DNA from: Nocardia mikamii NBRC 108933
Lineage (GTDB): Bacteria > Actinomycetota > Actinomycetes > Mycobacteriales > Mycobacteriaceae
Assembly: GCF_001613505.1 (NCBI RefSeq)
Contig: NZ_BDCM01000014.1
Coordinates: 124,001-188,000 of the forward strand
DNA length: 64,000 bases
Direction: 5' to 3'
Shown: positions 15,730-24,956 of the stretch, in pieces
How the letters are laid out: the number at the start of each line of letters is the position of its first letter
Numbering within the stretch: position 1 is the stretch's first letter
Position numbers and translations under genes: made by a program
The notes under the pieces: generated by a model
The model's database searches: none
What the model was told of the DNA's origin: nothing
The model's input: the letters and a program-made list of their open reading frames with translations, nothing else

Positions 15730-16947
15730 TCACCCGGCTCGTCCGTGCGGCTGATCCCAGACCAGCGCCAGATACATGCGGGCCCGCTCGCGCGGCGAAT
15801 CCAGGCGTTCTCCGAGCAGATCGTGCAGCCGGTCCATGCGGTAGCGCACGGTCTGCGGGTGGATGTGCAGATCGTCGGCGACCGCGTGCCGGTCGCCCAT
15901 GTGCCACAGCCAGCTGCGCAGCGTTTCGACCAGCCGGTCGCGCTTACCGTCGGGCAACTCCCGAAGTGGTTGCAGCACTTGGGCTCGCAGCGTTTCCAGC
16001 AGCCATTCGTCGCGATTGGCGATGATGGTGTCGAGTTCGTCGGCGACCACCACCGGCGATCCGGACAGCACGCCGGCCTTGCGCAATCGCAGCGCGGTGC
16101 GAGCGATCCGCATACCGGTCGGCAGCAGGTCCAGCGTGAGCGGATGACCGATCACCGCGTCGCAGCCCCGCAGCGCCGCGACGAGCCGGGTGATCCGCCC
16201 GCCCAGCATCGGACTGGGCACGATCGCCCCGACCGCGTCGTCGCGCCGGATCGGCAGGCAGTGACCGCCGAGATGTTCCACGACCCCGCAGGAGCGCGCA
16301 TCGGCCGGATCGGCGAGCACCACCGCGACCTCGGGGGGCAGCTGCCAGCCCGCGCGCTCGGCGGCCAGCCGGATTCCGATGGTGTCGGAACGCCCGGAAA
16401 GCAACATTTCCGCCAATTCCTCGCGATGACGTTCCCGGGCCGCGCTGGATGCGGATTGTTCGAGCACATAACCGTGCGCGGAGGCCGCGGAGAATTCGTC
16501 GACGAAGGCGAAAACGGCCTCCGCCAGCACCGCGAGCACCTCCGGTCCCAGGTCGAGTTTCAGTGCCGTTTCCGCGACGTGATGCCAGGCCGCGCGGGCG
16601 CCGACCTGGTACGCGCCGAGCAGATCCGACAGGTCCGCGCCGTCCTGCAATTGCTGGCGGCCGACCTGTTCGAAGACCAGCTGCGTCGGCGGCGGAACAC
16701 CCTCACCAGCGGAATCGCCTGTGCGCGGGCCGTGTTCGGCCAGGTCCAGCAACCGATGGACGAACAGCACGCCGACCTCGGCCACCTCGGGGCGATGGTC
16801 GTCGAGATAGCGCGCGTAGTCGGGCCACTCGGCAGCGAGCAGATCACGGACCTCGTCCAGGAGATCGGGCATCCTAGCGTCGAGTTCCTCCGAAAGCTGC
16901 TCCAATGCCTCCGGTGTTATCGGAATTTCATTATGGGAATCGCTCAT
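15730..16947 (-). CDS. PucR/CdaR-type transcriptional regulator
   Basis: The 405-aa protein ends in a PucR C-terminal HTH (ADDLHIHPQTVRYRMDRLHD). The middle part has a GGDEF-like fold region (VAVVLADPADARSCGVVEHL). The N-terminal third, with FEQVGRQQLQDGADLSDLLG, is the sensory region seen in actinobacterial PucR homologues. Translation is placed at ATG 16947, where GAGAGGA lies 5 nt upstream; an upstream in-frame start at 17004 would add 19 residues without an RBS. The gene is divergent from the hopanoid operon across 104 bp containing inverted repeats, so it is a good candidate regulator of hopanoid synthesis. The inducer is unknown. Confidence 0.85.
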   Translation of the reverse strand: MSDSHNEIPITPEALEQLSEELDARMPDLLDEVRDLLAAEWPDYARYLDDHRPEVAEVGVLFVHRLLDLAEHGPRTGDSAGEGVPPPTQLVFEQVGRQQLQDGADLSDLLGAYQVGARAAWHHVAETALKLDLGPEVLAVLAEAVFAFVDEFSAASAHGYVLEQSASSAARERHREELAEMLLSGRSDTIGIRLAAERAGWQLPPEVAVVLADPADARSCGVVEHLGGHCLPIRRDDAVGAIVPSPMLGGRITRLVAALRGCDAVIGHPLTLDLLPTGMRIARTALRLRKAGVLSGSPVVVADELDTIIANRDEWLLETLRAQVLQPLRELPDGKRDRLVETLRSWLWHMGDRHAVADDLHIHPQTVRYRMDRLHDLLGERLDSPRERARMYLALVWDQPHGRAG

Positions 16948-16972
16948 TCGAGTCCTCTCCGACTCGATTATC

Positions 16973-17018
16973 TTCCGGATACAAAAAACACCAACCGGAA
17001 TCACTTCAACGGTTGAAG
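16973..17018. promoter_or_regulatory. Inverted repeats in the PucR-regulator/hopanoid divergent promoter
   Basis: CTTCAAC-G-GTTGAAG (17004-17018) is a perfect 7-bp-arm palindrome, 33 bp before the hpnC start. TTCCGG (16973-16978) and CCGGAA (16995-17000) form a second, wider inverted repeat. Both lie in the short AT-rich gap between divergent genes, where a regulator acting on both would bind. Confidence 0.45.
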
Positions 17019-17051
17019 ATTTGAGCCCTGTGTTGCGTTCACCATCGAATC

Positions 17052-17906
17052 ATGGACGCAGCGACAGCCCCGGCCCGCTGGCTGCGGGCCCGTGAAAAGG
17101 AAGAGAACTTTCCCGTCGCGCTGCGGTGGTTGCCGCGCGAACCACGCCGGCACCTGCACGCGGTCTACGCAGCCACCAGGTTAATCGACCAGGTCGGCGA
17201 CGCAGCCCCCGGAGATCGTGTGTCGCACCTGCTGACGCTGCGCGCCGACCTCGCCGGTCTGTACCAGGGTCGCACACCCGACGATCCGGTGCTGCAGATG
17301 CTGGCCCCCACCGTGGCGGCGTGTGATCTGCCGCAGGATGCGTTCCAGGAACTGATCGAGGCGAATCTGCTCGATCAGCGCGTCGGCCGCTACGCCACCT
17401 TCGAGGATCTGCTGGGGTACTGCCGGCTGTCGGCGAATCCGGTGGGCCGCTTGGTGCTGGCGGTCTTCGACCAGTCCACGCCGGACACGGTGGCACTGTC
17501 GGATCGGGTGTGTTCGGCCCTGCAGGTGCTCGAGCACTGTCAGGACGTCGCCGAGGACCATGCGGCCGGGCGCATCTATCTGCCGCAGGACGATCTGGCC
17601 GCGGCCGGGGTGGCGGAAGCGGCGCTGGCCACCGGCGGACCGGGTGATCCGGCGTGCCGGGCGGTGGTGCTCACCCAGGTAGAACGCTGCGAATCGATGC
17701 TCGGCGAAGGCGCTCCGCTGGTCGCCCGGCTCACCGGATGGGCCCGGCTCGCGGTCGCGGGGTATCTCGCGGGCGGCTGCGCGACCGCGCGGGCGTTGCG
17801 CGTGGCCGAGGGCGACGTGTGGAGCCAACCGGTGCGGCCCCGGCACGTCGACACCGTGGCCTCGATGGTCACGCTGCTCGGCAAGGCCACGGTGGTGCCG
17901 CAGTGA
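17052..17906 (+). CDS. hpnC: Hydroxysqualene synthase HpnC
   Basis: The 284-aa protein belongs to the trans-isoprenyl diphosphate synthase head-to-head family. It has the HpnC-specific ENFPVALRWLP near residue 21, the first Asp-rich motif LIDQVGD, and the second in HCQDVAEDHAAGR. HpnC converts presqualene diphosphate, made by HpnD, to hydroxysqualene in the three-enzyme HpnCDE squalene route. It is the first gene of a tightly packed operon; its stop overlaps the hpnD start. No good Shine-Dalgarno precedes the ATG, so a leaderless or very short leader transcript is possible. Confidence 0.93.
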   Translation: MDAATAPARWLRAREKEENFPVALRWLPREPRRHLHAVYAATRLIDQVGDAAPGDRVSHLLTLRADLAGLYQGRTPDDPVLQMLAPTVAACDLPQDAFQELIEANLLDQRVGRYATFEDLLGYCRLSANPVGRLVLAVFDQSTPDTVALSDRVCSALQVLEHCQDVAEDHAAGRIYLPQDDLAAAGVAEAALATGGPGDPACRAVVLTQVERCESMLGEGAPLVARLTGWARLAVAGYLAGGCATARALRVAEGDVWSQPVRPRHVDTVASMVTLLGKATVVPQ

Positions 17907-18811
17907 GCACTATCGCGACCGGGCCGACCACGGCGGCGGCCTACGACACCTGTGAACGGATCACCCGCACCGAGGCCAAGAACTTCTACTACGGCATCCG
18001 GCTGCTGCCCCCCGAGAAGCGTTCGGCACTGTGCGCGCTCTACGCGCTGGCACGGCGCATCGACGATATCGGTGACGGGCAGGGCCGACCGGCCGCCAAA
18101 ACCGAGGCGCTGACGCTGTTGCGCAAGGAATTGGACAAGGTCACCGGCGGCGCCGGAACCGACGATCCGGTGCTGTTCGCCGTGGCCGACACCGCGCGGC
18201 GCTATCCGGTGCCTCTGGGCGCGTTCGGCGAACTGATCGACGGGGTGCAGGCCGATGTCGACGGCGTCACCTACACCGATTTCGACGAGCTCACCCATTA
18301 CTGCCGCTGCGTGGCCGGGGCGGTGGGCCGCTTGTGCCTGTCGATCTTCGGCTCGGGCGGCGATCCGCGCGCGCCGCTGTACGCCGATCAGCTCGGGATC
18401 GCGTTGCAGCAGACCAACATTCTGCGCGATATCCGCGAGGATCTCGGCAACGGCCGCGTCTATCTGCCCCGGGACGAACTGCGGCGCTTCGGCGTCCGGC
18501 TGGAACTCGACGCCGGTGGGGCGCTCGACGATCCCAACGGCGGACTGGCCGCGCTGATCCGCACCGGCGCCGAGCGCGCCGAGAACTGGTACTGCCTGGG
18601 GTTGCGCCTGATTCCGCATCTGGACGGCCGCAGCGCCGCCTGCTGTGCGGCGATGGCGGGTATCTACCGGCGGCTCAACGAGCGCATCCGCGCGAATCCG
18701 GTGGCCGTCTACGACCGGCGGCTGTCGTTGAGCGGACGGGAGAAGACACGCGTCGCCTCCGGCGCGCTGCTGCAGTATTCGATGACGGCATTCGGGTGGG
18801 GCCCGCGATGA
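17903..18811 (+). CDS. hpnD: Presqualene diphosphate synthase HpnD
   Basis: The 302-aa protein starts at a GTG overlapping the hpnC stop (GTGA). It carries the characteristic AKNFYYGIRLLPPEKR, the first Asp motif ARRIDDIGDG, and the second ILRDIREDLGNGRVYLP. It condenses two farnesyl diphosphates to presqualene diphosphate in the HpnCDE pathway. The stop overlaps the ATG of hpnE (ATGA), so the genes are translationally coupled. Confidence 0.94.
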   Translation: MSTIATGPTTAAAYDTCERITRTEAKNFYYGIRLLPPEKRSALCALYALARRIDDIGDGQGRPAAKTEALTLLRKELDKVTGGAGTDDPVLFAVADTARRYPVPLGAFGELIDGVQADVDGVTYTDFDELTHYCRCVAGAVGRLCLSIFGSGGDPRAPLYADQLGIALQQTNILRDIREDLGNGRVYLPRDELRRFGVRLELDAGGALDDPNGGLAALIRTGAERAENWYCLGLRLIPHLDGRSAACCAAMAGIYRRLNERIRANPVAVYDRRLSLSGREKTRVASGALLQYSMTAFGWGPR

Positions 18812-20277
18812 CGGCGCGGGTGGCCGTGGTGGGCGGTGGGCTCGCGGGGATCACCGCGGCCCTGCGCTGCGCGGACGCCGGCTGTGCGGTGCGGCTGTTC
18901 GAATCCCGGCCCTGGCTGGGCGGGCTGACGCATTCGTTCCCCCGTGGTGATCTGTGGATCGACAACGGCCAGCACGTATTCCTGCGCTGCTGCGACCGCT
19001 ATCTCGCACTGCTGGATCGGCTCGGCATGCGCGATGCGGTCCGGCTGCAACCGCGACTCGACATCCCGGTATCCGGCGCCGGGCGGGTGGGCAGGTTGCG
19101 GCGGTTGCCGCTGCCGGCGCCGCTGCATCTGAGTTGGGCGCTGCTGCGCTATCCCTGGTTGTCGCCGGGCGCGCGGCTGCGGTTCGTCCGGGCCGCGCTG
19201 GCGCTGCGGGCGGTCGACACCACCGATCCCCGCACGGACACAACCAGTTTCGGCGACTGGTTGCGTGCGCACGGCCAGCATCGCGACGCCGTCGACAGTC
19301 TGTGGGATCTGGTCGGCATCGCCACCCTCAACGCCCGGGCCGACGACGTATCGCTGGCATTGGCCGCCACCGTGTTCCGGATCGGCCTGCTCACCGACTC
19401 GGACGCGGCGGATATCGGCTGGTCGCGTATCCCGTTGCGCCGGTTGCACGGCGACGCCGGACAGGCGGCACTCACCGCGGCGGGCGCGACGGTGATCCAC
19501 GAGAAGGTCACGGCCGTGCGGCGGGCCGAGGCCGGCTGGACGGTGCACACCGGCGCCGGCGAATATGCCGCCGACGCGGTCGTCTCGGCCGTGCCCCCGA
19601 CTGCGGCGCAGGCGCTGTTGCCCGCCGACGCGGTCGATCTGCCCGCGAAGTGGGCTGTGGCCCTGGGCAGTTCGCCGATCGTCAACATTCACGTGATCTA
19701 CGACCGGCAGGTGATGGACGAACCGCTGCGAGCCGGTGTCGGCACGGTGGTGCAGTGGGTGTTCGATCGAACCGGTGCGTCCGGGTTGCCCACCGCGGCA
19801 GATTCCCGTGGCGCGGCGGCGACCGGCAGCCCCGGCGCGGCGCGAGCGGCGGGCCCGCTTCCGGCCGGCGCGCAGTATCTGGCCGTCTCCGTGTCGGCCG
19901 CCGACGCCTTCATCGATCGCCCGGTCGCCCAGCTGCGCCGGGAATTCCTGCCCGCCCTCGAACAGCTGCTGCCCGCCGCCCGTGCGGCACAGGTGGCCGA
20001 CTTCTTCGTGACTCGCGAACGCCATGCGACGTTCCGTCCCGCGCCGGGCAGCGCGCGGCTGCGCCCGCCCGCGGCCACCGCATCGCCCGGCCTGGCGCTG
20101 GCCGGGGCGTGGACCGACACCGGCTGGCCCGCGACCATGGAGGGCGCCGTGCGCAGCGGGGAAGCCGCTGCGGCCGAAGTCATTTCACATCTGGCGGGGT
20201 TGCGGCCCCGCCCCGGTGCCACCGAGCGCACCGGTACGCCCGCACCCCGCACGCGGATATCGGAGGTGATCAGATGA
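18808..20277 (+). CDS. hpnE: Hydroxysqualene dehydroxylase HpnE (squalene-associated FAD desaturase)
   Basis: The 489-aa flavoprotein begins with the dinucleotide motif VAVVGGGLAGITAALRCADAG and the family signature GGLTHSFPRGDLWIDNGQHV. It ends with the FAD segment LALAGAWTDTGWPATMEGAV. HpnE reductively removes the hydroxyl of hydroxysqualene to give squalene. A Gly/Ala/Pro-rich insertion of about 20 residues (around residues 330-350) looks like a lineage-specific loop. It overlaps its neighbours at both ends (ATGA junctions). Confidence 0.93.
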   Translation: MTARVAVVGGGLAGITAALRCADAGCAVRLFESRPWLGGLTHSFPRGDLWIDNGQHVFLRCCDRYLALLDRLGMRDAVRLQPRLDIPVSGAGRVGRLRRLPLPAPLHLSWALLRYPWLSPGARLRFVRAALALRAVDTTDPRTDTTSFGDWLRAHGQHRDAVDSLWDLVGIATLNARADDVSLALAATVFRIGLLTDSDAADIGWSRIPLRRLHGDAGQAALTAAGATVIHEKVTAVRRAEAGWTVHTGAGEYAADAVVSAVPPTAAQALLPADAVDLPAKWAVALGSSPIVNIHVIYDRQVMDEPLRAGVGTVVQWVFDRTGASGLPTAADSRGAAATGSPGAARAAGPLPAGAQYLAVSVSAADAFIDRPVAQLRREFLPALEQLLPAARAAQVADFFVTRERHATFRPAPGSARLRPPAATASPGLALAGAWTDTGWPATMEGAVRSGEAAAAEVISHLAGLRPRPGATERTGTPAPRTRISEVIR

Positions 20278-21290
20278 CGGTGACAACCCTGTCCACGGTC
20301 GATGCCGACGGTCATGCCGTCCGGTCGGCGCTGTCCGACGCCGTCGGACGGCTCGACGACGCGATTCGGCCGGTGGTCGCCTATCACCTCGGCTTCTGCG
20401 ACGAACACGGCCGCCCGGTCGTCGCCGGCAGCGGCAAATCGGTGCGGTCACGGCTGACCATGCTCGCCGCCCACGCCGCCGGTGGCGACGGACTCTGCGC
20501 GATCCCCGGTGCGGTGGCGGTCGAACTCGTGCACAACTTCTCGCTCGTGCACGACGACCTGATGGATCGCGACGCCACCCGACGGCATCGCCCGACGGTG
20601 TGGGCGGTGTGGGGAGATCCGGTCGCGGTGCTGGCCGGTGACGCGATGCTCTCGCTGTCGCACGAGGTGCTGCTCGATTCCGGCTCCCCGCATGCGGTGG
20701 CGGCGGCCCGGCTGGTCGGGAAGGCGACCCGGGATCTGATCATCGGCCAGGCCGCCGACGTCGACTTCGAACATCGCAACGACGTGAGCCTGGCCGAATG
20801 TATCCGCATGGCCATGGGCAAGACCGCGGCGTTGCTCTCGGCGAGTGCCGCGGTCGGCGGCGTCCTGGCCGGGGCGCCACCGGCGACGGTCGCGGCGCTG
20901 CAGGCCTACGGCGACAACATCGGCCTCGCCTTCCAGCTCGTCGACGATCTGCTCGGCATCTGGGGTGATCCGGCGGTGACCGGCAAACCGGTGTTCTCGG
21001 ATCTGCGTTCGCGCAAGAAGTCGCTGCCGGTCACCTGGTGCCTGGAATCCGGCCGCCCGGCCGGGCAGGCGCTGGCGCAGTGGCTGGCGCAATCGGGCGA
21101 GCCGAGCGAGCACGACCTGCGCGCCGCCGCCGACATGGTCGAGACCGCCGGTGGCCGGCGCTGGGCACGGGCCGAGGCGCGGCGGCGGGTGCGCACCGCC
21201 CAGCAGGCCCTCACCGCGGTCACCCTCACCCCCGAATATCGCCGGGAGCTCTGTGACCTGGCGGATTTCATCGTGGAACGGAGTGCATAG
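20274..21290 (+). CDS. Polyprenyl (probably farnesyl) diphosphate synthase
   Basis: The 338-aa trans-prenyltransferase has the first Asp-rich motif in FSLVHDDLMDRDATRRHRPT and the second in FQLVDDLLGIWGD. GKATRDLIIGQAADVDFE matches actinobacterial GGPP/FPP synthases. Inside this operon the expected role is to supply FPP for HpnD. Chain length cannot be fixed from sequence alone. A GGAGG stands about 7 nt before the ATG, which overlaps the hpnE stop. Only two bases separate it from shc. Confidence 0.9.
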   Translation: MTVTTLSTVDADGHAVRSALSDAVGRLDDAIRPVVAYHLGFCDEHGRPVVAGSGKSVRSRLTMLAAHAAGGDGLCAIPGAVAVELVHNFSLVHDDLMDRDATRRHRPTVWAVWGDPVAVLAGDAMLSLSHEVLLDSGSPHAVAAARLVGKATRDLIIGQAADVDFEHRNDVSLAECIRMAMGKTAALLSASAAVGGVLAGAPPATVAALQAYGDNIGLAFQLVDDLLGIWGDPAVTGKPVFSDLRSRKKSLPVTWCLESGRPAGQALAQWLAQSGEPSEHDLRAAADMVETAGGRRWARAEARRRVRTAQQALTAVTLTPEYRRELCDLADFIVERSA

Positions 21291-21292
21291 GA

Positions 21293-23476
21293 ATGACAGT
21301 CACCCACACCGGCAATGCGGCAGCGGACCGGCGGACAGCGGTCGCTCCGGCGCACGGCGCCGACGACCTGAGCGCGGTCCGTGCCGCCACCGACGCGGCG
21401 GTGCGGCTGCTGCGCTCATCCCAGCACGAACAGGGCTGGTGGAAAGGCGAATTGGCGACCAATGTGACGATGGACGCCGAAGATCTGCTGTTGCGGCAGT
21501 TCCTCGGCATCTCCACCCCGGACGTGACCGAGCCGGCGGCGCGCTGGATCCGATCGCAGCAGCGCGCCGACGGAACCTGGGCGACCTTCCACGGCGGACC
21601 CGGCGATCTGTCGACCACCGCCGAGGCGTGGGTGGCGCTGCGACTGGCCGGTGACGACCCCGCCGCACCGCATATGCGCGCCGCCGCCGACTTCGTGCGC
21701 GCCGAAGGCGGGATCGAGGCCTCGCGGGTCTTCACCCGAATCTGGTTGGCGCTGTTCGGGTTGTGGTCCTGGGACGATCTGCCGAATCTGCCCCCGGAAC
21801 TGGTGCTGTTCCCGTCCTGGTTTCCGCTCAATATCTACGACTGGGGATGCTGGGCCCGCCAGACCGTGGTGCCGTTGACCGTGGTGGCCACGCTGCGGCC
21901 GTGCCGCCCGCTGCCGTTCGGCATCGACGAATTGCGGACCGGCGCGCCCCGGGCCCGCCGCGCGCCCCTCACCTCGCTCGCCGGAGTGTTCCAGCGGGTC
22001 GACACGGTGCTGCACACCTACGCTCGACTGCCCCTGAATCCGCTGCGTGATGTGGCGATGCGGCACGCCGCGGAGTGGATTCTGGCCCGCCAGGAGGCCG
22101 ACGGCGGCTGGGGCGGAATTCAGCCACCGTGGGTGTATTCGCTACTGGCCCTGCACCTTCTGGGCTATTCGCTCGATCATCCGGCGATGCGGGCGGGCAT
22201 CGCGGGCCTGGACGGATTCGTCGTCCGCGAGCAGACACCGGAGGGCGAGGTGCGGCGGCTCGAAGCCTGCCAGTCCCCGGTGTGGGATACCGCGTTGGCG
22301 ACGGCCGCGCTGCTGGACGGCGGAGTGGCGCCGGACGATCCGGCGGTGCTGCGGGCCACCGACTGGCTGCTGGGCGAGCAGATCACCGCCGTCGGCGACT
22401 GGCAGGTGCGCCGGCCACATCTGGAACCCGGCGGCTGGGCCTTCGAATTCGCCAACGACGTCTACCCCGACACCGACGACACCGCCGAGATCGTCATTGC
22501 GCTGCACCAGGTTTCGCCTCCGGACCGCACCGCACTGGATGAGGCGATCGAACGCGCGGTGCGCTGGACGGTCGGCATGCAGTCCGCCGACGGCGGGTGG
22601 GGCGCCTTCGACGCCGACAACACCTCGATCCTGCCGACGAAACTGCCGTTCTGCGATTTCGGTGCCGTCACCGATCCGCCCTCCGCCGATGTGACCGCGC
22701 ACGTGGTGGAGATGCTGGCGGTGCTCGGCCGAAGCGGTGATCGCGCATGCCGGCGCGGCGTGCGCTGGCTGCTCGACCATCAGGAGTCCGACGGTTCCTG
22801 GTTCGGGCGCTGGGGCGCCAACCACGTCTACGGCACCGGCGCGGCGGTTCCGGCGCTGGTCGCGGCGGGCACGAGTCCGCGATCGACGGCGATCCGCGCG
22901 GCGGTGCGCTGGCTGGAAGCCCATCAGAACGCCGACGGCGGATGGGGTGAGGATCTGCGCTCCTATCGTGACCCGGAATGGGTCGGCCGCGGCGAATCCA
23001 CCGCCTCGCAGACCGCGTGGGCGCTGCTGGCCCTGCTGGCCGCCGAGGAACACGACTCTCCCGCCGTACGCCGCGGCATCGACTGGCTGGTGCGCACGCA
23101 GCGACCCGACGGCGGCTGGGACGAGGACCTGTTCACCGGCACCGGATTCCCCGGCGACTTCTACATCAACTACCACCTGTACCGGCTGGTGTTCCCGGTC
23201 TGGGCGCTGGGGCGGTACCTGCGGCGCCAGACCGCATCGGGCGGCGAGGCGGCCGCGGTATCGGCACCGGTCCTGTCCCCGGCAACCGACGGCGCGGCCG
23301 TCCGGCGGCCCCGGTACGCGGGCGCATTCGGCGAGGTCGGCGCCGACTCGCTCCGCGGCAGCACCTCGATCGGCGCGCCCGCCACGAGCAATCACACCGG
23401 CTCGGACGGCGAGGGCCGCAGCGTTGACACCCCGCGCTCGAACGGGACCGGTACCGCCGGCCGGGACGGGGGCTGA
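21293..23476 (+). CDS. shc: Squalene-hopene cyclase, with disordered C-terminal extension
   Basis: The 727-aa class II triterpene cyclase converts squalene to hopene at the membrane. The protonating motif DTDD is at residues 393-396 (NDVYPDTDDTAE). Several QW repeats are visible (QEADGGWGGIQ, QSADGGWGAFDADN, QNADGGWGEDL, QRPDGGWDED). SHC enzymes are usually about 630-690 aa. Here the catalytic domain ends near residue 645 (VFPVWALGRYL), and about 80 residues rich in Ala, Gly, Ser and Thr follow with no recognisable motif. The extension may be a linker or membrane tether, or just drift. Confidence 0.95.
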   Translation: MTVTHTGNAAADRRTAVAPAHGADDLSAVRAATDAAVRLLRSSQHEQGWWKGELATNVTMDAEDLLLRQFLGISTPDVTEPAARWIRSQQRADGTWATFHGGPGDLSTTAEAWVALRLAGDDPAAPHMRAAADFVRAEGGIEASRVFTRIWLALFGLWSWDDLPNLPPELVLFPSWFPLNIYDWGCWARQTVVPLTVVATLRPCRPLPFGIDELRTGAPRARRAPLTSLAGVFQRVDTVLHTYARLPLNPLRDVAMRHAAEWILARQEADGGWGGIQPPWVYSLLALHLLGYSLDHPAMRAGIAGLDGFVVREQTPEGEVRRLEACQSPVWDTALATAALLDGGVAPDDPAVLRATDWLLGEQITAVGDWQVRRPHLEPGGWAFEFANDVYPDTDDTAEIVIALHQVSPPDRTALDEAIERAVRWTVGMQSADGGWGAFDADNTSILPTKLPFCDFGAVTDPPSADVTAHVVEMLAVLGRSGDRACRRGVRWLLDHQESDGSWFGRWGANHVYGTGAAVPALVAAGTSPRSTAIRAAVRWLEAHQNADGGWGEDLRSYRDPEWVGRGESTASQTAWALLALLAAEEHDSPAVRRGIDWLVRTQRPDGGWDEDLFTGTGFPGDFYINYHLYRLVFPVWALGRYLRRQTASGGEAAAVSAPVLSPATDGAAVRRPRYAGAFGEVGADSLRGSTSIGAPATSNHTGSDGEGRSVDTPRSNGTGTAGRDGG

Positions 23477-23480
23477 CCGT

Positions 23481-24956
23481 ATGACCCGGCCTGGAACCAT
23501 CTGCGCCCCACTACTTTCGGAGTGCGTGGCACTGCGCGGCGCCGTCGCGGCGCCCGTGGTGCACACCGGGCGCGGTCCGCGGCGGCGCTACGACGCCGCC
23601 GCGGCGGGCCCGGTCGCGGTGGCGGGAGTCGCGGGTGCGCTGACCACGCAGCTGCGCCCCGGCGATCTCGTGGTGGCCAGTGAGATCCGGCGCAACGGTA
23701 CCGAATTGCCGAGTCCCGCAGCGATTCTGCTGCACGGCGAACTGTTGCGACTGGGCCTGCCCGCACGCCTCGGGCCGGTGTATTCCGCCGAACGCGTCGT
23801 CACCGGCCGGGCGCGCGCCGCGCTGGCGGAGTCCGGCGCGCTCGCGGTCGATACCGAAACGGCATTCCTCGCCGCCGACGCTCCCGACGGGCAGGCCGTC
23901 GCGGTCCGGGCGATCGTCGACACCCCGGACGCGCCGCTGCTCCGCCCGGGCACGATCCGGCGTGGGGTGCGGGCATTGCGGTCGCTGCGCGCGGCGGCGC
24001 CGGCGCTGGACCGATGGTCGGCGGCGACCGGCGATCGTGAGATCCTGCTCGCCGGACCGCGCTCGTTCTGCGCCGGGGTCGAGCGGGCGATCGAGATCGT
24101 CGAACAGGCCCTGGATCGCTTCGGCGCACCGGTCTACGTGCGGCGTCAGATCGTGCACAACAGCCATGTGGTGCGCGAATTGGCGGGGCGCGGAGCGGTT
24201 TTCGTCGAGGAGCTCGATCATGTGCCCGAAGGCGCGGTGGTCGTGCTCGCCGCGCACGGGGTGACCCCGGAGGTCCGCCGCCAGGCCGAACGACGCCGCC
24301 TGCGCGTGGTCGACGGCACCTGCCCGCTGGTGTCGAAGGTGCATGCGGAAGTGCGCGCCTTCGCCGCGGCCGACAAGACGGTCTTCCTGATCGGGCACGC
24401 CGAGCACGAGGAGGTGGTGGGCACCCGCGGCGAGGCGCCCGAGCACGTCGTCGTGGTCGCCGATCCGGAAGCGGCCGCCCGGGTGTCGCCGCCGGATCCC
24501 GATCGGGTCGCCTACGTCACGCAGACCACTCTGGCCGTCGCCGAAGCCGAGGCCACGGCTGCCGTACTGCGGCAACGGTTTCCGGCGTTGAGCGGGCCAC
24601 GCAAGGACGACATCTGTTACGCCACCACCAATCGCCAGCAGGCGGTGCGCGCGGTGGCCCGCGAATCGGACCTGGTGCTGGTGCTGGGTTCGCGCAACTC
24701 CTCCAATTCGCTGCGGCTGGCCGAGGTCGCCGCGGCCGAGGGTGTGGCGGCACATCTGGTGGAGGACGCCGGCGAGGTCGAATTGAACTGGCTGGCCGGC
24801 ACCCGCCGCATCGGCGTCACCGCCGGCGCGTCGGCACCGCCGCATCTGGTGGACGACCTGGTCGAGGCCCTGTCCGGGCTCGGCGACCTCCGGGTCCGCC
24901 ACACCACCGTGACCGAAGAGAGTATTCGATTCAACCTGCCTCGGGAGGTGAGCTGA
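23481..24956 (+). CDS. ispH: Fusion of HpnG-like nucleosidase/phosphorylase domain and IspH (HMBPP reductase)
   Basis: The 491-aa protein has two parts. Residues 1 to about 175 (GTICAPLLSECVALRGAVAA through VDTPDAPLLRPGTIRRG) resemble the hopanoid-associated phosphorylase/nucleosidase HpnG, which releases the ribosyl intermediate from adenosylhopane. From about 187 on it is IspH: ILLAGPRSFCAGVERAIEIV with Cys197, HNSHVVRELAGRG, AAHGVTPEV, VDGTCPLVSKVH and KDDICYATTNRQ, giving the three cluster cysteines, ending IRFNLPREVS. It is reached after shc and overlaps nothing, but abuts hpnH by one base. Fusing a late hopanoid step with the last MEP step suggests co-production of precursor and product. 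Confidence 0.85.
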   Translation: MTRPGTICAPLLSECVALRGAVAAPVVHTGRGPRRRYDAAAAGPVAVAGVAGALTTQLRPGDLVVASEIRRNGTELPSPAAILLHGELLRLGLPARLGPVYSAERVVTGRARAALAESGALAVDTETAFLAADAPDGQAVAVRAIVDTPDAPLLRPGTIRRGVRALRSLRAAAPALDRWSAATGDREILLAGPRSFCAGVERAIEIVEQALDRFGAPVYVRRQIVHNSHVVRELAGRGAVFVEELDHVPEGAVVVLAAHGVTPEVRRQAERRRLRVVDGTCPLVSKVHAEVRAFAAADKTVFLIGHAEHEEVVGTRGEAPEHVVVVADPEAAARVSPPDPDRVAYVTQTTLAVAEAEATAAVLRQRFPALSGPRKDDICYATTNRQQAVRAVARESDLVLVLGSRNSSNSLRLAEVAAAEGVAAHLVEDAGEVELNWLAGTRRIGVTAGASAPPHLVDDLVEALSGLGDLRVRHTTVTEESIRFNLPREVS

